This document shows positions 1 through 6,506 of a stretch of 8,020 nucleotides of DNA, piece after piece; positions within the stretch are counted from its first letter, which is position 1; every line of letters starts with the position of its first letter. Under the pieces are notes generated by a model. The model was not told where the DNA came from. It was given only the letters and a program-made list of their open reading frames with translations, and searched no databases. Source of the DNA: CAZDME01 sp964506785 [NCBI: uncultured bacterium] (GTDB taxonomy: Bacteria > CAZDME01 > JAYEMH01); assembly GCA_964506785.1 (NCBI GenBank), contig CAZDME010000058.1:1-8020 (forward strand), read 5' to 3'. The position numbers and the translations under genes were made by a program.

Positions 1-2037
1 GCTACTTTTATTGGGATGAATGCTATGGGAATGACCATAAATGTCGTTAGTATGTTTGGCTTGATTATCGTTCTGGGTATGCTGGTTGATGACGGTATTA
101 TTGTCGCTGAAAATGTTTACCGGCATATTGAAGAAGGGGTATCACCGCGGTTAGCCGCGGTTAAAGGGACAGAAGAAGTGATGGGAGCCGTTATTACCGC
201 GGTAGCGACAACTATCGCTGCCTTTTCTCCCTTGCTATTTATGTCCGGTATCATGGGAAAGTTTATCTGGAATTTACCGGCGGTGGTAATTGTGGCTTTG
301 CTGGCATCACTTGGGGAAGCCCTTATTATCCTACCTTCCCATCTGGCTGATTTTGTAAAAGCAAAAGTTAACGACCAGGTTAAGGCCTTAAAGTCAGTTA
401 AAAGTATTCCCTGGTTCAAAAGGCTGGTTTCTTTCTACTCCAAAATACTCCAGGCGGCCATCCAGAGGAAATATCGAGTCCTGGGCGGTTTTTCACTTTT
501 TTTTATTATTTGCATGATTTTGTCTTTCACCGTTATAAAATTTATTCTTTTCCCAAGTACCGGCATAGATTACTTTTTTATCAGGGTTGAAGCCCCCATT
601 GAAACACCTTTGGAAAAGACAAATAAGCTGATGCTTCCCATTGAACGTATTGTCTCCGAGCTGCCGAAAAACGAGCTGGATACCTATGTTACCACCGTGG
701 GTGAAAGTGCCGAGGACCGTCAGGATCCGTTTGCCGGCCGGGGAAGTAATCTCGGACAAGTAACAGTTTATCTTACTCCGGAACAAGATAGAAAAAGAAA
801 AGCCGATGAAATAATTGCCGAATTGCGGGAAAAAACCAAGAAAATCGAAGGGCTTACTGACCTTAGATTTGATAAAGCCGAAGGTGGTCCGCCGGTAGGC
901 AAGCCGGTTGAGGCGCAAATAAGAGGCGAGGATTTTAATATTCTTGACCAAATAGCCGCCGAATATATGGATTTTTTATCTGCCGTTGACGGCACCTCCG
1001 ATATTACCTGGGATCATAAACCCGGTAAAGAGGAAATTCGGGTCAGGGTTGACCGGGAAAAGGCAACAATGGCCGGTTTGACCATCAGAAAGATTGCCCA
1101 GACAATCCGGGGGGTTTTCGAAGGAAATATTGCCACTGCTATCAAACCAATTAAAGCCGAAGAGGAAACTGATGTAACCATAAGATTTAATAAAGAGGAA
1201 ACCAAGGATGTTTCTGTTTTCGAAAGTATTTTTGTCTTAAACCAATTCGGCAATTTAATTCCGCTCAAAAAAGTGGCAGACATTGAAAAAGTCCCGGGGA
1301 CAACCACTATTCGCCACTTGGATGGGAAACGGGTAGTCACGGTATCAAGTAATGTTGATAATGAAAAAGCAACTTCAATGAAAGTAAATAAAATGCTGGA
1401 GAAAAAATTTCGTGATATCCCGGATAGGTACCTCGGGTATTCGGTTAAATATGGCGGAGAACAGGAAGAAACGGTAGAGTCGCTAAAAAGTTTGCTTAAG
1501 GCAGGTTTTTTTGCCTTTCTGGTTATCCTTTTAATCCTGGCATCATTTTTTAGGTCATTAATTCAACCGTTAATTGTTTTAATGGCTGTTCCGTTTGGTC
1601 TTATTGGTGTAGTGGTGGCGTTTTTATTTCACGGTTTACCTTTGTCTTTTCTGGCAATTTTCGGCATCATCGGCTTAATCGGCATTGTGGTTAATGACTC
1701 GATAATCCTGGTTGACTTTATTAACAAATTGAGGAGAGCCGGAATAGAAAGAAGGGAGTCGATTATTAAAGCCGGCCAGATGAGAATAAGGCCGGTTATG
1801 CTGACTACCATTACTACCGTTGGCGGACTTTCCACCGTAGCCTATGGTATTGGCGGTAAAGATCCTTTTTTGGTGCCCACGGCTATGGCTTTATGCTGGG
1901 GGCTTTTATTTGCTACCGTTCTCACCTTAGTGATTATCCCCTGTATCTATTCTGTCCTTGATGATTTGGCCATAAAAATAACCAAGCACACCAGTTTGAT
2001 TAGCCGGTGTAAAGTAAATAATGGTCAGCCAGAATAG
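1..2037 (+). CDS. RND-family (AcrB/HAE1-type) efflux transporter, C-terminal part
   Basis: This is an inner-membrane, proton-driven exporter that would work with a periplasmic adaptor and an outer-membrane channel; neither is in view and both may lie upstream. The frame is open from base 1, so the N-terminal third of a roughly 1000-residue protein is missing and 678 codons remain. The fragment enters in TM4, where the family's paired Asp (bases 88-93, within GMLVDDGIIVAENV) forms the proton relay. TM5-6 follow, then TM7 (about 472-552), a large periplasmic porter loop (about 553-1490, with TTVGES and the GGPPVGKPVEAQIRG segment), and TM8-12 (about 1500-1960). At the site of the AcrB TM10 lysine the sequence reads GIVVNDSIILVDF, with Asn at 1693-1695; this is a common non-AcrB variant. 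Substrate cannot be inferred. The next gene starts within, or 10 bases after, its end. Family assignment is firm. Confidence 0.95.
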   Translation, partial: ATFIGMNAMGMTINVVSMFGLIIVLGMLVDDGIIVAENVYRHIEEGVSPRLAAVKGTEEVMGAVITAVATTIAAFSPLLFMSGIMGKFIWNLPAVVIVALLASLGEALIILPSHLADFVKAKVNDQVKALKSVKSIPWFKRLVSFYSKILQAAIQRKYRVLGGFSLFFIICMILSFTVIKFILFPSTGIDYFFIRVEAPIETPLEKTNKLMLPIERIVSELPKNELDTYVTTVGESAEDRQDPFAGRGSNLGQVTVYLTPEQDRKRKADEIIAELREKTKKIEGLTDLRFDKAEGGPPVGKPVEAQIRGEDFNILDQIAAEYMDFLSAVDGTSDITWDHKPGKEEIRVRVDREKATMAGLTIRKIAQTIRGVFEGNIATAIKPIKAEEETDVTIRFNKEETKDVSVFESIFVLNQFGNLIPLKKVADIEKVPGTTTIRHLDGKRVVTVSSNVDNEKATSMKVNKMLEKKFRDIPDRYLGYSVKYGGEQEETVESLKSLLKAGFFAFLVILLILASFFRSLIQPLIVLMAVPFGLIGVVVAFLFHGLPLSFLAIFGIIGLIGIVVNDSIILVDFINKLRRAGIERRESIIKAGQMRIRPVMLTTITTVGGLSTVAYGIGGKDPFLVPTAMALCWGLLFATVLTLVIIPCIYSVLDDLAIKITKHTSLISRCKVNNGQPE

Positions 2038-2047
2038 TTTCATTCCT

Positions 2048-2785
2048 ATGCTGATAAAAAAAAATTCCGTTTTTTTCCTATTTATATTTTCCTTTCTTTT
2101 AACCGGCTGTGCCGGCCTTCATTTCAGCGCCCCTGGGCCTCTTCAACTTTTTGCCCTTAAAAAGAATCTAAATGGAATTTATCATCGAGTAAAGAAAGGG
2201 CAGACTCTCTGGCGGATTGCCAAAACTTATGGCGTCCCCCTGGAAGAGATTGTCCGGGTAAACCGTATTCCTGATGCTCATCGGATTCGAGCCGGACAGT
2301 TAATTTTTGTTCCCGGCGAAAAGAGCAAAAAAAGTGTAGTTACCTATCAACCCGGATATACAAAGGGAAAAAGAAAAGTAAAAATCAAGCCTTCGGAGGA
2401 AATCCCTGATTTAGCCAAGGGGGATTTCATCTGGCCGGTTAAGGGGCGTCTTTCCTCTTACTTTGGAAAGCGAAAGGGGGGTTTTCATTACGGCATAGAC
2501 ATTGCTGCTCCCCGGGGGAGAGCGGTTAGGGCCAGTCGGAAAGGGACAGTTTCTTACAGCCAGGTGATGCGGGGCTATGGCAATGTAATTATTATTGACC
2601 ATGGTGACGGTTTTTCTTCGGTTTATGCCCACAATCAGGTAAATTTAGTTAAAGAAAACGAAAAGGTTAAACAAGGACAGTTAATTGCCAAAGTTGGTTC
2701 TACCGGGCGGGCCCGGGGAAACCACCTTCATTTTGAAATAAGAAAAGGGACTAAACCAAAAAACCCTTTATTTTACCTTCCTTAA
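2048..2785 (+). CDS. LysM + M23 peptidase lipoprotein (NlpD/EnvC-like)
   Basis: This is an envelope lipoprotein that binds peptidoglycan and either cuts it or activates an amidase. From the ATG at 2048 (245 aa) it has a typical lipoprotein signal: MLIKK, a hydrophobic core and lipobox LLTGC with Cys21. A LysM domain follows (about 45-89; HRVKKGQTLWRIAKTYGV), then a basic linker, then an M23/LytM domain (about 127-245). All M23 metal and catalytic residues are visible: His147 and Asp151 in HYGID, His195 in YAHN, and His226/His228 in HLHFEI. The NlpD and EnvC activators of E. coli have lost some of these, so this protein may be an active endopeptidase. An in-frame ATG at 2021 would add nine residues and overlap the pump gene by 17 bases. 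I prefer 2048 because it gives a normal short n-region, but neither start has a Shine-Dalgarno site. Domain calls are firm; exact role is not. Confidence 0.92.
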   Translation: MLIKKNSVFFLFIFSFLLTGCAGLHFSAPGPLQLFALKKNLNGIYHRVKKGQTLWRIAKTYGVPLEEIVRVNRIPDAHRIRAGQLIFVPGEKSKKSVVTYQPGYTKGKRKVKIKPSEEIPDLAKGDFIWPVKGRLSSYFGKRKGGFHYGIDIAAPRGRAVRASRKGTVSYSQVMRGYGNVIIIDHGDGFSSVYAHNQVNLVKENEKVKQGQLIAKVGSTGRARGNHLHFEIRKGTKPKNPLFYLP

Positions 2786-2857
2786 TTTTTGTAATCATTT
2801 GATTTATAAGGATTTATATGACTATTTAGAGAAATCACTTTAAAAGGTTTTGCTTAA

Positions 2858-3007
2858 ACTTGGTTGTTTTTGCTTATTCCTGCTCATTTGAAGCCGTTTT
2901 TTGCAGATAGAAAGCTTGAAAGGAAGTATGGCGCATTTGAAGCTTATGCCTATCAAAACAATCTCGAGATACACGAATCTATTGACAAAAATCCGGATTT
3001 AGTTTAG
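2858..3007 (+). pseudogene. Possible remnant of a decayed reading frame
   Basis: This lies in the 268-base gap between the lipoprotein and yjbQ. The frame is open from just after a TAA (2855-2857) to a TAG (3005-3007) but has no ATG and no ribosome site. Its last 35 or so codons read like real protein, including KLERKYGAFEAYAYQNN and then HESIDKNPDLV, with mixed charged and aromatic residues. Just upstream, in another frame, is a second short protein-like stretch (YKDLYDYLEKSL, then TAA at about 2842). This could be a frameshifted C-terminal relic or chance. I recognise no family. The rest of the gap shows only the promoter listed separately and a 10-base direct repeat (CATTTGAAGC at 2885 and 2934). 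Confidence 0.25.
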
Positions 3008-3010
3008 TAT
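2982..3010 (+). promoter_or_regulatory. Sigma70-type promoter ahead of yjbQ
   Basis: A perfect -35 hexamer TTGACA (2982-2987), a 17-base spacer and a -10-like TAGTAT (3005-3010, 4 of 6) point toward yjbQ. The predicted start near 3017 leaves a leader of about 37 bases. It is the only good forward promoter before the yjbQ-nitroreductase-GGDEF-rluB run, so it may drive all four genes. Confidence 0.5.
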
Positions 3011-3053
3011 GAACGAAATTAAATAAAACCGGGAAAAAGAGCAAAGATATCAG

Positions 3054-3473
3054 ATGGATATTAAAACACAAAAAATAAGGTTTTCAACCAAGGGGCATAC
3101 GGATATAATCGACCTTACCGATAAAGTGGAAGATGTAATGGAGAAGTCTGGTTTTAAGGAGGGGACTGTTAACATTTTTACCGTTGGTTCAACGGCTGGT
3201 ATTACCACGGTTGAATATGAACCTGGTTTGATTCAGGATTTGAAAACTTCCTTTGATAAAATTATACCGGAAAATGCGCAATATGCCCACAATGCCCGTT
3301 GGGGCGATGGAAATGGCTACGCTCATATTCGTTCTTCTTTTTTAAAATCATCTTTGAGCGTGCCGTTTACTCAAAATAAACTTTGCCTGGGTACCTGGCA
3401 GCAGATTGTTTATCTTGATTTTGATAACCGCCCCCGGGAACGTCAGGTGGTCATCCAGGTAATGGGAAAGTGA
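3054..3473 (+). CDS. yjbQ: YjbQ/UPF0047 family protein
   Basis: A 139-residue protein of the YjbQ (UPF0047) family, full length for the family. Members form compact trimers, and some have been tied to a minor thiamine-phosphate synthase activity; the physiological role is still poorly defined. Visible family hallmarks are GSTAGITTVEYEPGL (45-59), the conserved YAHNARWGDGNGYAH block (77-91) with candidate ligand residues His79 and His91, SLSVPF (100-105), LGTWQQIVYLDFD (112-124) and the C-terminal RERQVVIQVMG. The first motif has GST where many proteobacterial YjbQ proteins have HTT, so this belongs to the GST-type subgroup I recall chiefly from archaea and deep-branching bacteria. The start is supported by family length; the only upstream purine runs (about 3032-3041) are weak and far. 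It begins the four-gene run and abuts the nitroreductase gene. Confidence 0.9.
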   Translation: MDIKTQKIRFSTKGHTDIIDLTDKVEDVMEKSGFKEGTVNIFTVGSTAGITTVEYEPGLIQDLKTSFDKIIPENAQYAHNARWGDGNGYAHIRSSFLKSSLSVPFTQNKLCLGTWQQIVYLDFDNRPRERQVVIQVMGK

Positions 3474-3478
3474 AATCG

Positions 3479-4003
3479 ATGGATTTATTTGAAGTCATTG
3501 AAAAGCGCAGAAGTGTAAGAAGCTATCTGCCTGATGAAATTGACGAAAAAGATATACAAGAAATTTTTGAAGTGGTAAGAAAAGCCCCTTCCGCCAAGAA
3601 TCTTCAGCCTTGGAGATTTATCGTTATTGATGATAAAGCCATTCAGAAAAAGTTAGTTCCGGCCTGCCGCAATCAAGCTTTTATTTCTGAAGCTCCTCTT
3701 TTAATTGTCGGTTGTGCCAACGAAGAAAAATGTTTCACCCATATGGGCCAGTATATGAAGAGTTTTTCTGTAGATTTAGCTATTATTTTTGACCATCTTA
3801 CCCTGGCAGCCCGCTCTAAAGGGTTAGGCACCTGCTGGATTGGCGCTTTCGACGAAAAAGAGGTAAAAAGAATCCTTCAGCTTCCCAAGGCGGTAAGGGT
3901 TGTTGCTTTAACCCCATTGGGCTATCCAAAGGAGTGGCCGGAAGCCAAACCCCGCCGGGAGCTCCCCGGCATTATGGACTACAATAAATATAACGATGAT
4001 TGA
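3479..4003 (+). CDS. Nitroreductase-family FMN oxidoreductase
   Basis: A small flavoprotein (174 aa from the ATG at 3479) of the nitroreductase superfamily, expected to bind FMN as a dimer and use NAD(P)H; the natural substrate is unknown. Family motifs are FEVIEKRRSVRSY with the phosphate-binding RRSVR (10-14), APSAKNLQPWRF (36-47), the long helix DLAIIFDHLTLAARSKGLG, then GLGTCWIGAF (115-124) and LTPLGYP. It is a minimal-length member with no fused ferredoxin domain, and it is shorter than BluB-type enzymes. An in-frame GTG at 3470 overlaps the yjbQ stop as GTGA and would add three residues. I chose the ATG because the protein then starts at the usual family position, five bases after yjbQ ends; either start suggests translational coupling. 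The 3' end overlaps the cyclase gene by eight bases. Confidence 0.9.
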   Translation: MDLFEVIEKRRSVRSYLPDEIDEKDIQEIFEVVRKAPSAKNLQPWRFIVIDDKAIQKKLVPACRNQAFISEAPLLIVGCANEEKCFTHMGQYMKSFSVDLAIIFDHLTLAARSKGLGTCWIGAFDEKEVKRILQLPKAVRVVALTPLGYPKEWPEAKPRRELPGIMDYNKYNDD

Positions 4004-5531
4004 ATTTAACTGGAGATTAAAAGACCAGAGAGGGAAAATATATACCCGAAAGCACTTTCCTTCATTAATGCGGGCTTACCGCCGGGGAGAGATAGCCGAA
4101 GGGGATTTACTTTTCCAGAGTGACGAAACAAAACCCTGGGTTGAAATAAAAGACCTAAAAACCTTTTTTCAGAGCTTCCAAAAGAAAGATATTTTACGCA
4201 AGGAAAAATTAATTAACAAAAAGGTGCTCAATGTCCGCACCTTCCATTTTACTTTCCTATTGTTTGTTTTCATAACGCTTTCTTTTATCGTTATTTATCT
4301 GGGTTTTACTGGACGGGTGCTTCCTTCTTTCTTTGGAAAAATCATCAGTGTTCGCTCAAAGACGGTTTCCATTGCTTTGAGCTTGGTGTTTTTAGCGTTT
4401 TTTCTATTTTTCCCCATAACTATTTTTTATACGGCTATCCTTCGCTGGGTCAATAAAATAAAAAAATATTTTCTGGAGCAGGAAGAAAAACAAACTGACC
4501 AAACAGCGAGTTTCAAAGCGGTTGAAAAGCTATCTAAAGATTTAAACTCCAGCTTGGAAAAGACCGGTTTGGTTAGATCAATCCTTAATTCTGCGGTCAA
4601 AACCTCGCAGTTTTCCGCCGCGTTTCTTTTGTTGCATAGTTATCAAATTAACTCGTTTATTTACGAAGCTGGTTTAAAAGTCGACCGGACGATGTTTAAA
4701 AAAATTGAATATAAATTTGAAGAGCCGATAATTAAAGAAATCCTGCGGGATAAAGACAATATTTGGCTTGAGGATATTGCCAATCCAAAGTTTAACTTTT
4801 TTTTGCGTCCAGACAAAATTCCGTTATTGGAAGGAGCTACATCCTTTCTATTAATTCCTCTGGTAGTGGGGGATGATTTTTTAGGCCTCTTAGGGCTCTA
4901 TGGTCCAAGGGATAAATTCAAGCAGTTCCAGCAGCATCCTATTCTTTCTTCTATTTTAAAGAGCCAGGCATCTTTAGCTTTAGGGAGCGCCATTCAGTCC
5001 GAATTGGCAATTTTAGATAGACTTACCGGTTTATTGAATCATGAGTATTTTATGATGCGTTTAGCGGAAGAAATCGAACGTTCCCGCCGGTTTCATTTAG
5101 CAACCAGTTTTTTAATGATTGATTTAGACCATTTTAAACGAATAAATGACACTTATGGACATCAGATAGGCGATGAAGTTTTAAAATCGGCGGCGGCAAT
5201 TTTTAAAGAAAATATCCGGATAGTCGATTTCTGCGGCCGTTATGGCGGTGAGGAATTTGCTATTATCCTGGTCGATACCGATATCGATGGAGCCAAGACG
5301 AAGGCAGAAGAGCTAAGAAAAATTATCGAACAAAAATCTTTTTCTTTTCAGAACCAAGATTTAAAATTGACCGTTAGCCTTGGTTTACATACCTGGAAGT
5401 GGCCGGAAGATAGTGATTTGTCCATCCCGGATTTAATAAAGAGGGCTGATAAAGAACTGTATCGCGCCAAAAAAGAAGGAAGAAATAGAATCTGCTTTAC
5501 GGTTAACGGCCAGCCTTTAAGCCTGCCTTAA
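3996..5531 (+). CDS. Membrane diguanylate cyclase: GYF_2-like, 2 TM, GAF, GGDEF
   Basis: This 511-residue protein is expected to make c-di-GMP from two GTP at the inner membrane. Residues 4-60 resemble the GYF_2/DUF4339 module (NWRLKDQRGKIYT, then RRGEIAEGDLLF, then KPWVEIKDLKTF). Two hydrophobic helices follow (about 84-104 and 126-148), then a coiled coil (about 155-185), a GAF domain (about 185-332) and GGDEF (about 335-505). The active site is GGEEF (417-421) with metal Asp376 in MIDLDHFKRIND. An inhibitory I-site RIVD (408-411) lies exactly five residues before GGEEF, so the enzyme looks both active and product-inhibited. No EAL domain follows. The first domain falls before TM1, so if the N-terminus is cytoplasmic both ends face the cytoplasm. 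Its ATG overlaps the nitroreductase end by eight bases and has no Shine-Dalgarno site. GAF ligand unknown; the GYF_2 call is by resemblance only. Confidence 0.93.
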   Translation: MIEFNWRLKDQRGKIYTRKHFPSLMRAYRRGEIAEGDLLFQSDETKPWVEIKDLKTFFQSFQKKDILRKEKLINKKVLNVRTFHFTFLLFVFITLSFIVIYLGFTGRVLPSFFGKIISVRSKTVSIALSLVFLAFFLFFPITIFYTAILRWVNKIKKYFLEQEEKQTDQTASFKAVEKLSKDLNSSLEKTGLVRSILNSAVKTSQFSAAFLLLHSYQINSFIYEAGLKVDRTMFKKIEYKFEEPIIKEILRDKDNIWLEDIANPKFNFFLRPDKIPLLEGATSFLLIPLVVGDDFLGLLGLYGPRDKFKQFQQHPILSSILKSQASLALGSAIQSELAILDRLTGLLNHEYFMMRLAEEIERSRRFHLATSFLMIDLDHFKRINDTYGHQIGDEVLKSAAAIFKENIRIVDFCGRYGGEEFAIILVDTDIDGAKTKAEELRKIIEQKSFSFQNQDLKLTVSLGLHTWKWPEDSDLSIPDLIKRADKELYRAKKEGRNRICFTVNGQPLSLP

Positions 5532-5539
5532 AATTCCCC

Positions 5540-6247
5540 ATGTTAATTCGACTAAATAAACTGTTTTCGCAAGCCGGCATAGCTTCCCGTCGTCAAGCAG
5601 AAAAATTCATAAAGCTGGGGAAAGTCAAAGTCAATGACAAGGTGGTAAAAGATTTAGGGCGAAAGGTTGATTTTGAGAAAGATAAGATTGAATTTCAGGG
5701 AAAGCCCGTTCTTATCCAGGGAAAAGCCCATTTTATCGTTAATAAGCCGAAAGGATACCTTTGTACCACCCGTGATAGATTTAACCGGCCCAAAGTTACC
5801 GATTTGGTTAAGGATAAAAAAACAAGGTTTTATCCGGTTGGCCGGCTTGATTTGGACACCGAAGGTCTTTTAATTATGACCAATGATGGGGATTTAGCCT
5901 ATAAATTGACCCATCCGCGCCATCATATTCCTAAGGTTTATCAGGCCGGCTTAAACAGGCCTTTATGCCAAAGGGATAGAAAAAGATTAGAGAAAGGGGT
6001 TAAATTACAAGAAGGAAAGACACTGCCGGCTAAAATTTTAAACTTAGGCGGAAATAAAATAGAGATTACTATATATGAAGGAAAAAAAAGACAAATAAAA
6101 AGGATGTTAGCTTTATTTAATTATAAAGTGAAGGAACTTAAAAGAATAGCTATTGGACCGCTCAAGTTAGGAAATTTAGCCTCAGGTGGCTCAAGAAAGC
6201 TCAAACCCGGGGAAATAGCCGCCTTACTTAAAAACAGGCATATTTGA
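5540..6247 (+). CDS. rluB: RsuA/RluB-type rRNA pseudouridine synthase
   Basis: A 235-residue enzyme that turns a specific uridine of rRNA into pseudouridine; the RluB branch acts on 23S rRNA near the peptidyl-transferase centre, RsuA on 16S. An S4 RNA-binding domain occupies about 2-60 (IRLNKLFSQAGIASRRQAEK). The catalytic domain has VNKPKGYLCT (67-76), the catalytic Asp104 in VGRLDLDTEGLLIMTNDG, the YEGKKRQIKRML motif (179-190) and LKRIAIGPLKLGNLASGGSRKL near the end. It is complete but compact, lacking the basic tail of E. coli RluB. RluB rather than RsuA is favoured by overall resemblance to the Gram-positive type RluB, but target choice cannot be settled by eye. It starts eight bases after the cyclase stop, without a Shine-Dalgarno site, and is the last gene of the backbone run. 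Confidence 0.9.
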   Translation: MLIRLNKLFSQAGIASRRQAEKFIKLGKVKVNDKVVKDLGRKVDFEKDKIEFQGKPVLIQGKAHFIVNKPKGYLCTTRDRFNRPKVTDLVKDKKTRFYPVGRLDLDTEGLLIMTNDGDLAYKLTHPRHHIPKVYQAGLNRPLCQRDRKRLEKGVKLQEGKTLPAKILNLGGNKIEITIYEGKKRQIKRMLALFNYKVKELKRIAIGPLKLGNLASGGSRKLKPGEIAALLKNRHI

Positions 6248-6264
6248 GCGTGAAAAGGTAACAT

Positions 6265-6294
6265 AAGATATAGCAACGGGCATCGTTATATCTT
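6265..6294 (+). terminator. Hairpin just after rluB, possible weak terminator
   Basis: AAGATAT and AACG pair with CGTT and ATATCTT around a five-base loop (6279-6283), with a three-base bulge on the left arm. It begins 18 bases after the rluB stop, where a transcript end is expected. The following tract (TTTCCTCTTT) is interrupted, so intrinsic termination would be weak. It could instead be an RNA-stabilising 3' hairpin, or the 3' end of a leftward RNA. Confidence 0.35.
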
Positions 6295-6297
6295 TCC

Positions 6298-6352
6298 TCT
6301 TTCCAGACCCACTCCAGACACATTCCAAACACATTCCAAACACAGAGCAAAC
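6298..6352. repeat. Five-unit 11-bp tandem repeat
   Basis: Contiguous 11-base units run tctttccagac, ccactccagac, acattccaaac, acattccaaac and acagagcaaac; units 3 and 4 (6320-6341) are identical and the others share the CCA(A/G)AC core or its AAAC-type end. An 11-base period places each unit on the same face of the helix, as in iterons or clustered operator half-sites. It lies in the non-coding stretch between the backbone and the phage module. Simple-sequence drift is the dull alternative. Confidence 0.7.
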
Positions 6353-6419
6353 ACAAGTTTTGTTTTTCTCCCTTTTTCCTCAAAACTCTTTACCTATCTT
6401 TTTTACTCACCTTTTTCCA

Positions 6420-6447
6420 ATGACGGGAAAAGTATAACACATAAAAT
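6420..6447 (+). promoter_or_regulatory. Weak rightward promoter candidate for the phage module
   Basis: ATGACG (6420-6425, 4 of 6 to the -35 consensus), a 16-base spacer and TAAAAT (6442-6447, 5 of 6 to the -10). A start near 6454 would send RNA straight into the terminator at 6470-6506 before the regulator gene. It overlaps the stronger leftward promoter. The support is modest. Confidence 0.25.
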
Positions 6448-6459
6448 CGGAAAAGTCAA
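6431..6459 (-). promoter_or_regulatory. Near-consensus leftward sigma70 promoter with no gene ahead
   Basis: On the minus strand TTGACT (6459-6454), a 17-base spacer and TATACT (6436-6431) each match the consensus at five of six positions. It is among the best promoters in the window. Transcription would start near 6424 and run left through the 11-bp repeats toward the 3' end of rluB, antisense to it. No convincing minus-strand gene follows, so the product would be a small RNA or antisense RNA, or the promoter is what remains of a lost repressor gene. Confidence 0.55.
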
Positions 6460-6469
6460 ATTTATCTAT

Positions 6470-6506
6470 CCCATCTGGTTTAAAACTGGATGGGTTTTTT
6501 GTTTTT
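6470..6506 (+). terminator. Strong intrinsic terminator before the regulator gene
   Basis: CCCATC (6470-6475) pairs with GATGGG (6489-6494), extended inward by TGGT/ACTG with two wobble pairs, and is followed by six T, a G and five more T (6495-6506). The T-tract is only on the + strand side, so it stops rightward RNA. It would insulate the phage module from rluB read-through, or act as a leader attenuator for the regulator gene 38 bases downstream. Confidence 0.85.

Noticed and set aside
493-951. Minus-strand frame (152 codons) inside the RND gene, with others at 117-419, 768-995, 1014-1340 and 1629-1835
   Set aside because: All are antisense or shadow frames of the strongly conserved pump sequence.
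2818-2829. ATG with an AAGGA site after the lipoprotein gene
   Set aside because: The frame is only three codons (ATG ACT ATT TAG), far too short to call a gene.
5667-5873. Second + strand frame inside rluB
   Set aside because: It overlaps the S4 and catalytic domains of rluB in another frame and has no family features.
3054-6247. A dedicated biosynthetic pathway for the four-gene run (for example thiamine or cobalamin lower ligand)
   Set aside because: The nitroreductase is too short and lacks the layout of BluB, and no other thiamine or cobalamin gene or riboswitch is visible, so co-transcription does not prove a shared pathway.
6298-6352. CRISPR array
   Set aside because: Units are only 11 bases and directly abut with no spacers; no cas gene is present.
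6240-6400. Minus-strand frame of about 50 codons across the 11-bp repeats
   Set aside because: It has only a TTG start with no clear ribosome site, and is very rich in Cys, Trp and Leu. It is open by chance, though it lies downstream of the leftward promoter.
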